Part shown: positions 1 to 8,716 of the stretch, in pieces
Position numbering within the stretch: the first letter of the stretch is position 1
How the letters are laid out: each line of letters begins with the position of its first letter
Assembly: GCF_001865995.1 (NCBI RefSeq)
Contig: NZ_MLQQ01000026.1
Coordinates: 62,001-126,000, forward strand
Direction: 5' to 3'
Origin: Anaerobacillus arseniciselenatis
GTDB lineage: Bacteria > Bacillota > Bacilli > Bacillales > Anaerobacillaceae
Length of the DNA: 64,000 nt
Notes under the pieces: generated by a model
Told to the model about the DNA's origin: nothing
What the model saw: the letters and a program-made list of their open reading frames with translations, nothing else
Database searches by the model: none
Position numbers and translations under genes: made by a program

Positions 1-1
1 G

Positions 2-160
2 AAGTTTATTCATACTCACTTAAGTAAATGGGTGTTACCTTTTAAAGAGCAAGTGCATAAACGGGCAAACTTAAACTTTTACAAAGTTTTAGTAGATGTA
101 ACTGCGAAAGCAGTGATGAGTGAACGTGAAGAGTTAAATCCCGCACCAAATATGAATTAA
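2..160 (+). CDS. TorD/DmsD-like redox enzyme chaperone, C-terminal end only
   Basis: The reading frame is open from the left edge and stops with TAA at 158-160, leaving the last 52 residues. The pattern HLxxWVLPF, then about ten residues, then NFY, is what the C-terminal helices of TorD/DmsD-family chaperones look like. Those proteins bind a molybdoenzyme's twin-arginine signal and help insert its cofactor. The following ferredoxin and NrfD-type genes fit that role and suggest that the catalytic molybdenum subunit lies just outside the window. Assignment rests on a short tail, so it is moderately confident. Confidence 0.6.
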   Translation, partial: KFIHTHLSKWVLPFKEQVHKRANLNFYKVLVDVTAKAVMSEREELNPAPNMN

Positions 161-195
161 CTAAAACTGAAAATTTAGGAAGGGGGTAAAAACGT

Positions 196-1284
196 ATGTG
201 GCAAAAGTTGTTAATGAAGCGGATGATCGATAAAAGCTTTGTTCGTTGGAGCGAAACACGATGTTTGAGAAATCGAAATAAACACTCACAATGTTCCGCG
301 TGCGTTGATATTTGCCCCCAACCAGCATTAAAAATTGTTGATGGTCAATTATCCTTTAAAGATGATCATTGCTCTAATTGTAAGTTATGTGTTCACGTCT
401 GCCCCACGGAAGCAATGTACTATGAATATGAACAGCTTTATAAATACGAACAAAAAATTCAAAGTTATGAAACGGTATGTTTTTCATGTGAGGAACAAGG
501 AAATGGAAGTACAGATGTAATCTTGCCTTGCATTTCAGCTCTAACCCCTGAAATGCTAATGATTGCAGATTTATACGGAAAAGAAAAGCAAATTTTTTGG
601 AATGAAAAAACTTGTCAAACGTGTAAATCAAATTGGAGTCATGAACGAAATTTAGACTGGGTCGATGATTGGAATAAAAGCGATGTGTTTAAAAGCAACG
701 TCAACATCATCTCTCATCCAGAGCAAAAAATCACTAATAAACGGAAGTTAACAAGGCGAGAGTTGTTTTCATTTACAAAGGATAAATCGAAAGAGCACGT
801 TGCGACACTTGTCTTTGACTCTTTCGATAACTTTACGAATATAAAAAACAAACTTTCATTAACTGATCGTCGTAAATATTTAGTAGCTTATTTGAAGAGA
901 AAAAACATGTCCGGAAAAGTACCGGATAAGATGGCAAAAAAACTTGGAGTAGTGAACATCAACGTGACAAGCAACTGTCAGTTATGTCAAAAGTGTTCCG
1001 CGGTGTGTCCTACAGGTGCCCTAAAGATTGTTGAAACAGAAGAGATGAAAGCTTTAACGTTTCAGGCGCAACACTGTATTGACTGTGATATTTGCGAGCA
1101 TGTTTGCTTAGAGATTAGTAAACAATCTATCTGTTTTGAGGAAATACAAAATAAAACAGTACTTCAAGAGCAAAAGTTAAATAAATGCCCTAGTTGTGGA
1201 GATGTGAAGCTTGAGAATGACACTTATTGTGATGAATGTAATGTAAAACAAGTACGCAAAAACATTCTTCTCCACAATTGGTAA
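196..1284 (+). CDS. Polyferredoxin with four Fe-S cluster motifs and a C-terminal zinc ribbon
   Basis: A 362-residue cytoplasmic-looking electron carrier without signal peptide. Cys23 with CxxCxxxCP at 33-41, and CxxCxxCxxxCP at 59-70, form two N-terminal [4Fe-4S] motifs. CQLCQKCSAVCP and CIDCDICEHVC, around 254-305, form two more. Between them is a Cys-containing middle region (CFSC, LPC, LTPEMLM, then CQTC and NW) shared with the paralog at 6709-7683; I do not recognise it as a named domain. The end carries a CPSCG...CDEC zinc ribbon that the paralog lacks. The ATG at 196 follows GGAAGGGGG. It sits between a TorD-like chaperone and an NrfD-like subunit, so it probably passes electrons between the membrane subunit and an off-window molybdoenzyme. 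Confidence 0.85.
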   Translation: MWQKLLMKRMIDKSFVRWSETRCLRNRNKHSQCSACVDICPQPALKIVDGQLSFKDDHCSNCKLCVHVCPTEAMYYEYEQLYKYEQKIQSYETVCFSCEEQGNGSTDVILPCISALTPEMLMIADLYGKEKQIFWNEKTCQTCKSNWSHERNLDWVDDWNKSDVFKSNVNIISHPEQKITNKRKLTRRELFSFTKDKSKEHVATLVFDSFDNFTNIKNKLSLTDRRKYLVAYLKRKNMSGKVPDKMAKKLGVVNINVTSNCQLCQKCSAVCPTGALKIVETEEMKALTFQAQHCIDCDICEHVCLEISKQSICFEEIQNKTVLQEQKLNKCPSCGDVKLENDTYCDECNVKQVRKNILLHNW

Positions 1285-1340
1285 AAAAAGAAAAGATTAA
1301 TTGGAAATTTTCCAATTACACTTTAAGGAGGGAATAAACC

Positions 1341-2480
1341 ATGACAGCCAAATCGGCAAAAGGTTTACCGATCGTTATCATAGCTGGTATCGTTCTTGCT
1401 ATTGGTATTTTCAGTATGGGAAACACGTTAGTTCAAGGTCAAGTTTTGTTTGGGTCCACAGACCAAGTACCTTGGAATATATTAATCGTCGCTTATGTAT
1501 TTTTAGCGTTAGCGGCTAGTGGGATGTGTTTAGTATCAACGTTCGGGCATGCATTAGGTTTTGAGCGGTTTGAAATCATTAGTAAACGCTCACTTTATTT
1601 AGCGATAGCGGTATTAATTCCAGCGTTAGTCGTTCTTACAATGGATTTAGGAAGAATTGACCGAGCAATTTATTTTATTACGTCACCTAATTTACAAGCA
1701 CCAATGTGGTGGATGGGAGCTACTTACGGTATTTACGTAGTCGTATTACTTTTTGAATTTTTCTCGGTTCAAACAGGGAACGAAAAAGCGGTAAAAGTTG
1801 CTTCGTACATCACACTATGTGGAGCAGTAGCAGCAACGAGTATTTTAGGTGGGATCTTTGCAACTGTTGTTACTCGCCCGTTATGGTACGGCGGAGCATT
1901 ACCGTTGTTCTTCGTACTATCGGCATTAATTACAGGAATAGCAACGTTAATGATTGCAACGGTATTAACGTATAAATTTACAAGAGAGACAATGAGTTAT
2001 CGTCTTCAAGAAGTGCTAAGTTATTTAGGAAAAGCGATGGCAATTCTACTAGCTGTAGCTTTAGGGTTTCACTTGTGGCGTTTGATCACACTGTTTTATG
2101 TCGGATCAGATAGCTTTGGGATTATTTTAAATGGTATGTACTCAACGGTCTTCTGGGGTGTCGTGATCGCTTTAGGGATTATCGTTCCAATCGTGATGCT
2201 AATGAAAAACAGAACGCCAATGAAATTAGTTGTAGCAGGAATGTTCGTTCTCATTGGTATGTTCGTCGATAAGTATATTACTGTCATGGGTGGACAGCTC
2301 GTTCAACCTTTTGGAGAAGTAGCAACATATACAGCGACTTTTACAGAATGGGCAATTATTGCCGGTGGTATCGCTGGGTCGGTACTAATCTACATGTATG
2401 GTGTGAAGAAGTTCTCACTTGAGACCCACGGCCATGAGGATGAAAAAGTAACAGAGGTTAAGCCATCTAAAGCAGGTTAA
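1341..2480 (+). CDS. NrfD/PsrC-family polysulfide reductase-type membrane subunit
   Basis: A 379-residue protein with about nine hydrophobic segments, starting with a segment near residues 11-27 and ending before a charged tail. Layout and length fit the NrfD/PsrC family, which anchors iron-sulfur and molybdenum subunits to the membrane and exchanges electrons with menaquinone. The ATG at 1341 follows AAGGAGGG at a normal distance. It lies 56 bp after the polyferredoxin gene; the gap contains a small AATTGGAAA/TTTCCAATT palindrome. Together with the TorD-like gene this is a CISM-type respiratory module. The electron acceptor (for example polysulfide, thiosulfate, selenate or arsenate) cannot be decided from this window. 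Confidence 0.85.
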   Translation: MTAKSAKGLPIVIIAGIVLAIGIFSMGNTLVQGQVLFGSTDQVPWNILIVAYVFLALAASGMCLVSTFGHALGFERFEIISKRSLYLAIAVLIPALVVLTMDLGRIDRAIYFITSPNLQAPMWWMGATYGIYVVVLLFEFFSVQTGNEKAVKVASYITLCGAVAATSILGGIFATVVTRPLWYGGALPLFFVLSALITGIATLMIATVLTYKFTRETMSYRLQEVLSYLGKAMAILLAVALGFHLWRLITLFYVGSDSFGIILNGMYSTVFWGVVIALGIIVPIVMLMKNRTPMKLVVAGMFVLIGMFVDKYITVMGGQLVQPFGEVATYTATFTEWAIIAGGIAGSVLIYMYGVKKFSLETHGHEDEKVTEVKPSKAG

Positions 2481-2503
2481 AGAAGTAAAATTATAATCCT
2501 TGA

Positions 2504-2545
2504 AAAGCTGTTAATCATTGAGATTATGATTAGCAGCTTTCTTTA
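2504..2545 (+). terminator. Rho-independent terminator after the NrfD gene
   Basis: AAAGCTGTTAATCA (2504-2517) pairs with TGATTAGCAGCTTT (2527-2540) with one mismatch, followed by CTTTAT. It closes the TorD-polyferredoxin-NrfD operon 24 bp after the stop codon. Confidence 0.6.
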
Positions 2546-2672
2546 TCGTCCCTAAAATATAAATTTACTAAACGATAAGAGAAGGATATTTTTGGATATA
2601 TTTCAAAACTTCATTGACAATTAAATAAATTCCCACATAAGAATCAATAAAAACTGTATATTGTTATTAGTT

Positions 2673-2760
2673 AATGAATTTCATAATTCAATATTTTCGC
2701 CATTAAGTAACTATATGTAGTTTGATATGGCTTGTTTTAGGTAATTATCAAATTCACTCA
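2673..2760 (-). repeat. PAL-1 repeat, short form (copy A)
   Basis: Carries both terminal motifs (AATGAATTTCATAATT and AATTATCAAATTCACT) and the CGCCAT...ATATGGC pair, but only one arm of the central hairpin (ACTATATGTAGTTT). It is 88 bp against about 118 bp for full copies. It is one of the features of the otherwise empty 384-bp gap before the binding-protein gene. Confidence 0.8.
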
Positions 2761-2864
2761 GTAAACTAATAAATGAGTGTTTTCCTATTTTTCTAGAAGC
2801 TAGTTCGCTCGCAACTCGTGATTATTGTACAATCGTGGATAGACTTGCATACTGTAAATAAGGA

Positions 2865-3779
2865 GTGATTGTTATAAAAAAGCTCGTAATAACCTTGCTT
2901 TTTTTCATCGGATTATTAGCGTGTGATTCAACTGTAGAACGAACGTATATTCCTTTAGTTGATCCTGACGTAGTAGAAGAAACTGTGACGGAACAATCTG
3001 CTGAGACCGTTCGTGTCGCTTTTGCTTCGGTTGTATCACCGGAAGAAACACGTTATAAATATGATTTTTTAATTAAGTATTTAGAATATCGACTAGAACG
3101 CCCCATTACAATTATTCAAAAACAAACGTATGATGAAGTTAATCAATTACTAAAAGAAGGAAACGTTGATTTAGCATTTATTTGTTCATTATCCTATGTT
3201 ATTGGTACGAATGAAGGGTATATGGAAGATATCGCGACAACTAAGATCGATGGAAAAGACCTTTACCGTTCGTATGTGATTGTTCATCAAAATAGTGGAT
3301 TTTATACACTCGATGACCTAAAAGGCAAAAGGTTTGCCTTTGTAGACCCATACTCTTATACAGGCAAGCTAGCATTGCTCGATATGCTTGATCAACGTGG
3401 TTATACTGCAGACGTATTTTTTGAAGATACATTTTTTACGTATAGTCATGATTACTCAGTAAGTGCCGTAGCAAAAGGCATTGTTGATGCTGCTACTGTT
3501 GATGGTATAACTTTTGACATGTTATTAGAAATTGAAAATGAAGATGCGTTGCAAATTAAAATCATCGAGAAGGGACCTTGGGCAGGTGCGCCGCCAATTG
3601 TTGTATCTCATAAAACTGATCCTAAATTAAAAGAAGATATAAAAGGTGTTATTTTATCATTAAATGAAGTTCCTACTGGGCAACAGATTTTAAAGGAGTT
3701 AATGATTGAGGAGTATGTACCGATTAACCGTGAAAACTATCAACCAATTAGAGACGTCTTACACTTAATGGGTGACTAA
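2865..3779 (+). CDS. PhnD-like phosphonate/oxyanion-binding lipoprotein, probable sensor partner
   Basis: A 304-residue periplasmic-binding-type protein. A lipoprotein signal is visible: two lysines, a hydrophobic run and lipobox LLAC, so Cys would be lipidated outside the membrane. The mature part resembles PhnD/Phosphonate-bd proteins (VASVV-type start, DLAFICSLSY, GKRFAFVDPYSYTG, APPIVVSHK). No ABC transporter genes are nearby. Instead the gene overlaps a histidine kinase, so it probably presents a ligand to that kinase, as TorT- or ArrT-like proteins do. The start is odd: the GTG given here overlaps the Shine-Dalgarno AGGAG (2861-2865), while the codon at the right distance and family position is ATA at 2874, before AAA AAG CTC. 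The ligand is unknown. Confidence 0.75.
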   Translation: MIVIKKLVITLLFFIGLLACDSTVERTYIPLVDPDVVEETVTEQSAETVRVAFASVVSPEETRYKYDFLIKYLEYRLERPITIIQKQTYDEVNQLLKEGNVDLAFICSLSYVIGTNEGYMEDIATTKIDGKDLYRSYVIVHQNSGFYTLDDLKGKRFAFVDPYSYTGKLALLDMLDQRGYTADVFFEDTFFTYSHDYSVSAVAKGIVDAATVDGITFDMLLEIENEDALQIKIIEKGPWAGAPPIVVSHKTDPKLKEDIKGVILSLNEVPTGQQILKELMIEEYVPINRENYQPIRDVLHLMGD

Positions 3780-3780
3780 T

Positions 3781-5676
3781 ATGTATAAAAAAAAGGCTAT
3801 TAATTTCTTTTCTAGCGTATCCATCCACATAAAAATTTATGGCATGGTTTTTGCGGTTATTTTTTTAGTAACTATTATTAGTTTATTTGCAATACGAATC
3901 TCAATCACTGAAACACTTTCGCAGCAACTAGATGAGAGAGTTAAGTCAATCGGTAGTGATGTAGCTGCAAAGAGCGGTGATCTATTGTTAACTAATAATA
4001 TTTATGCTCTGCAAAAGCTTGTGAACGATACGAAAAAAAATAATAAAGATATTGAATATGTTTTTATTTTAAATGAACAAGGAAAACCGATTGTTCATAC
4101 TTATGAGAACCATAAATTAAGTAGAGAGTTAAAACATATAAATAATGTAAATCAAGATGATATCGTTAGTTTAGTTTTGTTTGAATCTGAAAAAGGTACG
4201 ATTCGTGACGTAGCGGTACCGGTCGTAAAAGGTCTTGGCGGAACTGCTCGAGTCGGATTACGAAGTGATTCTTTAAATCAAGCTTTGAAAGATGTAACGA
4301 CACAAATGTTCATCACAATGCTACTTGTGTTAATGTTATCGGTGGTGATTGTTTTAGGGCTAACGCGAGTTATTACTTTGCCAATCACTCAATTAGTGGA
4401 CTTAACGAAACGTGTTGCAAAAGGTGATTTGACACCGCGAATTAACAATTTTCCTAATGATGAAATCGGAAAACTAACGAATTCTTTTAATTGGATGTTA
4501 GGAAATCTTGAAAATGAAAAAAATGAAAAAGAGGAATATTATAATAAAATTTTAACGAGAAATCGTGAATTAACACTATTAAATATACTATCTGCAAATA
4601 TAACCTCAGTTGGAGATTTGAGGGCAGTGTTACAAAAGTTTATTGAAAATCTCGTACGTGAACTATCATTAAATAGTGCTTTTATACAAATCAAAATTAA
4701 TAACCAAGTAGAAACGATTTCTGATAGTAAAGAAAAGTGTTTAGTAGAAGTGAATGATAACGATCGTGAAGACCAAAAGTGTGTTTGTGAAAATGATCAG
4801 GCGAAAGTGACTAATACTTTCCCTCTCTTAGTAAAAGAGCAATATGTAGGAAAAATTCAAATTTGTAACTCAAAAGAATTAGATCCTTACTCTGTGAATA
4901 TATTAAAATCGGTCGCCAACCAACTTTCAGTCACGATTGAAAATATTCAACTTTGGCAAGAGTTAAAAAAGAAAGAAAAAGTTCGGCAAATGCTTTTTGA
5001 AAAAGTAATGACCGTTCAGGAAGAAGAACGAAAACGAATTGCGAGAGAATTACATGATGAAACGAGTCATTCACTTTCGTCGATTTTATTAGGGTTAAAA
5101 GTACTACAAGAAGCGCCTTCGGAGGAAGTAAGGAAAAATGAGATTTCAAAACTAAGACAATTAACCCATAATACCATCGAAGAGGTGCATGATTTAGCTT
5201 GGCAATTACGTCCGAGCATATTAGACAAATTTGGGTTGAAAGTAGCTATTGAGCGATATATTGAAGAATTCAAGAAAAAGTATCCTGCTGATTTCGATTT
5301 AATTATTAATGGTTTTGGGACAGAAAGACTAAGACCAGAGGTAGAAACTGCTATTTTTAGGGTTGTACAAGAGTCGTTAACGAATATATTGAAGTATTCC
5401 AAAGCAACCTCAGTGAGCGTTATAATAATGAAGAGTTCAACAATGATTTCTGTCATTATTGAAGATGATGGTATTGGTTTTAATGTTGAGGCCGTGTTAA
5501 ATAAAGATCCTTCTAAGTATAACTTAGGAATAAGAGGGATGCAGGAAAGAGTCTTATTATTAGGAGGGACCTTAAATATCGAATCTGAACTTGAAGAAGG
5601 TACAGCGATAATGGTGAAAATTCCTTTAAAAGATGGAGGAGGAGAATTGCTTGACGGTCAAAATAATGCTAGTTGA
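3781..5676 (+). CDS. NarL-type membrane sensor histidine kinase (HAMP, GAF-like, HisKA_3, HATPase)
   Basis: About 631 residues. Domains in order: one membrane helix near residues 20-44, an extracytoplasmic sensing region, a second helix near 175-195, a HAMP linker (ITLPITQLVDLTKRVAKGD), a GAF-like region near 260-395, then HisKA_3 with the phosphoacceptor in RELHDETSHSL (His codon at 5053) and a HATPase_c with QESLTNILKYSK and DDGIGFN. ATG 3781 is preferred; a GTG at 3772 overlaps the end of the binding-protein gene. The response regulator gene follows and overlaps its 3' end. The set is likely a three-part switch responding to an electron acceptor or other anion. Confidence 0.88.
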   Translation: MYKKKAINFFSSVSIHIKIYGMVFAVIFLVTIISLFAIRISITETLSQQLDERVKSIGSDVAAKSGDLLLTNNIYALQKLVNDTKKNNKDIEYVFILNEQGKPIVHTYENHKLSRELKHINNVNQDDIVSLVLFESEKGTIRDVAVPVVKGLGGTARVGLRSDSLNQALKDVTTQMFITMLLVLMLSVVIVLGLTRVITLPITQLVDLTKRVAKGDLTPRINNFPNDEIGKLTNSFNWMLGNLENEKNEKEEYYNKILTRNRELTLLNILSANITSVGDLRAVLQKFIENLVRELSLNSAFIQIKINNQVETISDSKEKCLVEVNDNDREDQKCVCENDQAKVTNTFPLLVKEQYVGKIQICNSKELDPYSVNILKSVANQLSVTIENIQLWQELKKKEKVRQMLFEKVMTVQEEERKRIARELHDETSHSLSSILLGLKVLQEAPSEEVRKNEISKLRQLTHNTIEEVHDLAWQLRPSILDKFGLKVAIERYIEEFKKKYPADFDLIINGFGTERLRPEVETAIFRVVQESLTNILKYSKATSVSVIIMKSSTMISVIIEDDGIGFNVEAVLNKDPSKYNLGIRGMQERVLLLGGTLNIESELEEGTAIMVKIPLKDGGGELLDGQNNAS

Positions 5677-6307
5677 TGATCATCCCGTTTTTCGTTCAGG
5701 CTTAAAAAATATAATATTAACAGAAGCAAATTATGAAATAGTTGCGGAAGCTGAAAACGGTAAAATGGCCATAGAAAAGGCTCTCGAGATCAAACCTGAT
5801 ATTATCATTATGGATATCAATATGCCCGAGAAAGATGGGATTGAAGCAACGAAAGCAATTAAAGAGGTTAACTCGAATATTAAAATATTAATTTTAACGA
5901 TGTATTCAGATGAAGCATATTTAAAAGAAGGCTTGAAGGTAGGGGCTTCAGGCTACGTTTTGAAAAGAGCCGTGGATACAGAGCTTGTAACTGCAATACA
6001 AACAGTAGTAAGAGGTGAGCATTACATTTATCCGACACTAATTCCAAGTTTATATACAAAATCACAAGAAACAGAAATGCAATCTGATGCTGAGGATAGT
6101 GTAGATTTATTAAGTGCTAGAGAAAAAGAAGTTTTGAAATTCATTGCTTTAGGCTATACCCAAAAAGAAATCTCAACAGAACTTTTTATTAGCATTAAAA
6201 CGGTTGATACGTACAAAACAAGGATCATGGAGAAAATTGGTGCAAAGAAAAAATCAGGCTTAGTTAGATACGCCTTAAAGCATGATATATTAACAAGCCT
6301 CGATTAA
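5651..6307 (+). CDS. NarL/DegU-type response regulator
   Basis: A 218-residue protein with an N-terminal receiver (acidic pair in LVDDHPVF, phosphoacceptor Asp55 in IMDINMPEKDG, KRAVD near the switch lysine) and a C-terminal LuxR-type helix-turn-helix (LSAREKEVLKFIALGYTQKE). I chose TTG 5651 because GGAGGAGGAG lies just upstream and the receiver then begins at its usual position; an in-frame ATG at 5633 would overlap more of the kinase gene. It is the output partner of the kinase. Candidate targets are the respiratory operons on either side. Confidence 0.88.
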   Translation: MTVKIMLVDDHPVFRSGLKNIILTEANYEIVAEAENGKMAIEKALEIKPDIIIMDINMPEKDGIEATKAIKEVNSNIKILILTMYSDEAYLKEGLKVGASGYVLKRAVDTELVTAIQTVVRGEHYIYPTLIPSLYTKSQETEMQSDAEDSVDLLSAREKEVLKFIALGYTQKEISTELFISIKTVDTYKTRIMEKIGAKKKSGLVRYALKHDILTSLD

Positions 6308-6310
6308 TTG

Positions 6311-6428
6311 AGTGAATTTCATAATCACCAAAAATGAGTCACATCACGCAATATATAGTTTGCGAATGGTTTTGACGCAACTATATATTGATCTTAGGGG
6401 CGGAAATAAATAAATTATGAAATTCATT
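6311..6428 (+). repeat. PAL-1 repeat, full length (copy B)
   Basis: Bounded by AGTGAATTTCATAAT and AATTATGAAATTCATT. The central arms CAATATATAGTTTGCG and ACGCAACTATATATTG pair. The outer GTCAC/GGGGC pair is imperfect here. It starts four bases after the regulator's stop codon, so it would be transcribed with that operon. Confidence 0.9.
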
Positions 6429-6445
6429 GAAATCGAATAAAAAAC

Positions 6446-6500
6446 CACTACGTTAAAAAAGTTGTTTCAGTAGCTTTTTTAGCGTATTTTTATTTTTTCA
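6446..6500 (+). terminator. Possible weak terminator hairpin
   Basis: CGTTAAAAAAG and CTTTTTTAGCG can pair around a 12-base loop, followed by a T-rich stretch. The stem is AT-rich, so termination strength is uncertain. The rest of the gap up to 6708 is AT-rich with no further feature that I can name. Confidence 0.35.
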
Positions 6501-6708
6501 ATAACTATGTTTGTAAGCACTCTAAGGTCTGTTTTACCTTGTTTTCTATTTAGCCACAATTATCGTGAACTTTTTTCGAAAATTTTCCATTTTTCTCAGT
6601 AATTAAAAATTAATGCGTATAATTAGGAGTACAGAATTTGATTGAAGTTCGACAACGATGGTTTTCCAACCTTTAGTTAATTTTACTATTGAGAAAGGAA
6701 GTGGATAA

Positions 6709-7683
6709 ATGTGGAAAAAAATTCTTGGTTCGTTAAATAAAGATTTTATAAAAATAAATAACGATCGTTGTCTCCATACAAATAATAAAAATTCTTTATG
6801 TTCGAAATGTGAAGATATTTGTCCCCAACCTGCACTTAAAGTTGATGCAAAGAAATTACTCTATAATATCAACGACTGTAGTGGTTGTAAACTATGTGTG
6901 CATGTTTGTCCAACTGAAGCAATTCAAAGTGAAATAGAGGACTTAGAAAAATATGAACAACAAATTTATGAACGTGAAACGGTTTATTTTGCTTGTAGAG
7001 AACAGGGATCAAAGGACTCGGACATTGTTTTACCGTGTGTATTATCTTTAACGCCTGAAATGCTAATGATCTCGGCTATTCACAACAAAAAAGTTTTTAT
7101 CGTCTGGAATGAGAAGTTATGCCTTTCATGTCATTCAAACTGGACGCAAAATAGATGTCTTGAATGGATCGATGATTGGAATAACTACCAGATGTCCGAT
7201 GAAAAAGTCGAGATAATTTTTACAAAAAACTCGAAGTTAAGCTTAAAACCAAAGCTCCCAAAAACTGAAATGCTTTTCCCGAAAAATAAAGTAGCGAAAC
7301 GTCTACTAAATGATCGCTCAGGGGGGCGAGACACCCTCGCTTCAAATTTAAATAGATGGCCTTTAACGAAACGGAGAATGTATTTATTAGCATATTTTAA
7401 AAAAATAAATAAAGAAGGGGAAGTACCACAGAGTATTTCTGAAAAAGTAGGATTAGTCAATATTCGAGTTACTGACAATTGTCAATTATGCTTTAAATGC
7501 ACGAAGGTGTGTCCGACTGGAGCCGTTTTTCATCAGCTAGAAAACGAAAGTAATAGTTTAATGTTTAACCCAAGCCTCTGTATTGATTGCGACATTTGCG
7601 AACATAGTTGTATTGAAATTGAAAAAGAACCGATCGAATTTGAAGACATTGATACGGTATCCGTTTTAAATAAAAGTAACTAA
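6709..7683 (+). CDS. Second polyferredoxin, paralog of the 196-1284 protein
   Basis: A 324-residue protein with the same architecture as the first polyferredoxin: CSKCEDICPQPAL and CSGCKLCVHVCPTEAI near the N-terminus, the shared middle region (CREQG, LPC, LTPEMLMI, CLSCHSNW, WIDDWN), and CQLCFKCTKVCPTGA plus CIDCDICEHSC near the C-terminus. It lacks the terminal zinc ribbon. The ATG follows GAAAGGAAG. No membrane or molybdenum partner follows it; it stands alone after the sensor cassette. It may be a soluble exchange partner or alternative subunit for the same respiratory complex. The gene family is clear, the exact role is not. Confidence 0.8.
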   Translation: MWKKILGSLNKDFIKINNDRCLHTNNKNSLCSKCEDICPQPALKVDAKKLLYNINDCSGCKLCVHVCPTEAIQSEIEDLEKYEQQIYERETVYFACREQGSKDSDIVLPCVLSLTPEMLMISAIHNKKVFIVWNEKLCLSCHSNWTQNRCLEWIDDWNNYQMSDEKVEIIFTKNSKLSLKPKLPKTEMLFPKNKVAKRLLNDRSGGRDTLASNLNRWPLTKRRMYLLAYFKKINKEGEVPQSISEKVGLVNIRVTDNCQLCFKCTKVCPTGAVFHQLENESNSLMFNPSLCIDCDICEHSCIEIEKEPIEFEDIDTVSVLNKSN

Positions 7684-7789
7684 TATTAATAATTTTATAA
7701 TTGAACTATGGTTGTGAGTGTCAACAAACCAAATAAGTGAACTTTTTGCTAGTGTAGAATAATGAAGATAATTAAGTGCATTAATAATT

Positions 7790-7837
7790 AAACAAGTCCC
7801 CATTTCGTGAAAACGAAGTGAGGACTTGTTTTTAAAT
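7790..7837. terminator. Bidirectional terminator between convergent genes
   Basis: AAACAAGTCCCCATTTCG pairs with CGAAGTGAGGACTTGTTT around a short loop, followed by TTTTT on the plus strand. It overlaps the stop codon of the minus-strand haloperoxidase-like gene and also ends the polyferredoxin transcript. Confidence 0.75.
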
Positions 7838-8686
7838 AAAAAAGAATGGATGACGCCTTGGTGGAGTATCATTTGTTTCCGAATTAGCTGGGAACGGTAT
7901 CACTTGCTCGAAAGGCGGTGGTGGTAATACCGCTTGCTTTCCTTTTTTAAACGGAATGTCGATAATAGCACCTTTAGAATATCGGTCTTTCCTTAAATCA
8001 TCAACAATTTGTTTACCAATTTGGCGTCCGAGTCGAAGTCCCTCATTGTTATCAGCTTCAAAATGAACACCCGCATAGAGCCTTGCTAAAGCAGTTTCCT
8101 CAGCAATTTCTCTTAACCTATCTTTTTCTGCTGGGAAGAAATAGCTCAGTACAACTTGCGCACAGCCGCTAACGCTAGCGTGTCCTGAGGGGTACGCTGG
8201 AAAATGTGGTGTTGGAACGATGGTTTCAATTTCTGAATCTAGTTGATCAGGACGAGCGACATCAAACATGTTTTTTAAATACCAAGTAATAACAAAGCAG
8301 TCGTTGATTGCTGCTTGTGTAGCCGCAATAATTCGAGCGGCTCTTGGAGGGTTTACGTTATATGTGTCGATAAGGCGGTCAATGATTGGCGTCCACTGCT
8401 TTGTTGGTGGGCCGAACGAAAAGTAATTGGCGATATTCCTTTGTTGTTCAGTTAAGTCACTAAGTGTGTCTTTAACTAATGCTAACTCTTTTCCATAAAA
8501 ATCAATAAATTGAGGGTTACGTATTCGAAAAGATACAAGTTCTCCACTCAAATCTGTAAATTGATTGCACCAATTACGTTTGAAATAAAACATTGGCCAA
8601 GAGCTCGCTTCACGTTCAACAGGTTTAACTTTCCCATGATTTAGTTTTGACCATCTTGGTGTTTTAAAGCGTTCATTTTTTTTCAT
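7832..8686 (-). CDS. Vanadium-dependent haloperoxidase / PAP2-superfamily protein
   Basis: A 284-residue protein with the three-part active site of vanadium haloperoxidases and acid phosphatases: K-x6-RP in LKNMFDVARP, the PSGH motif in PAYPSGHASVSG, and R-x5-H in ARLYAGVHFEAD. No signal peptide or membrane segment is evident. Family members either oxidise halides with peroxide or hydrolyse phosphate esters; the sequence alone does not separate these. The C-terminus is proline-rich. The gene is monocistronic on the minus strand with ATG at 8686 and AAAGGA upstream. Function is inferred from motifs only. Confidence 0.75.
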   Translation of the reverse strand: MKKNERFKTPRWSKLNHGKVKPVEREASSWPMFYFKRNWCNQFTDLSGELVSFRIRNPQFIDFYGKELALVKDTLSDLTEQQRNIANYFSFGPPTKQWTPIIDRLIDTYNVNPPRAARIIAATQAAINDCFVITWYLKNMFDVARPDQLDSEIETIVPTPHFPAYPSGHASVSGCAQVVLSYFFPAEKDRLREIAEETALARLYAGVHFEADNNEGLRLGRQIGKQIVDDLRKDRYSKGAIIDIPFKKGKQAVLPPPPFEQVIPFPANSETNDTPPRRHPFFFI

Positions 8687-8716
8687 AATAAAAAATCCTT
8701 TCTTAGTATTATTTTA

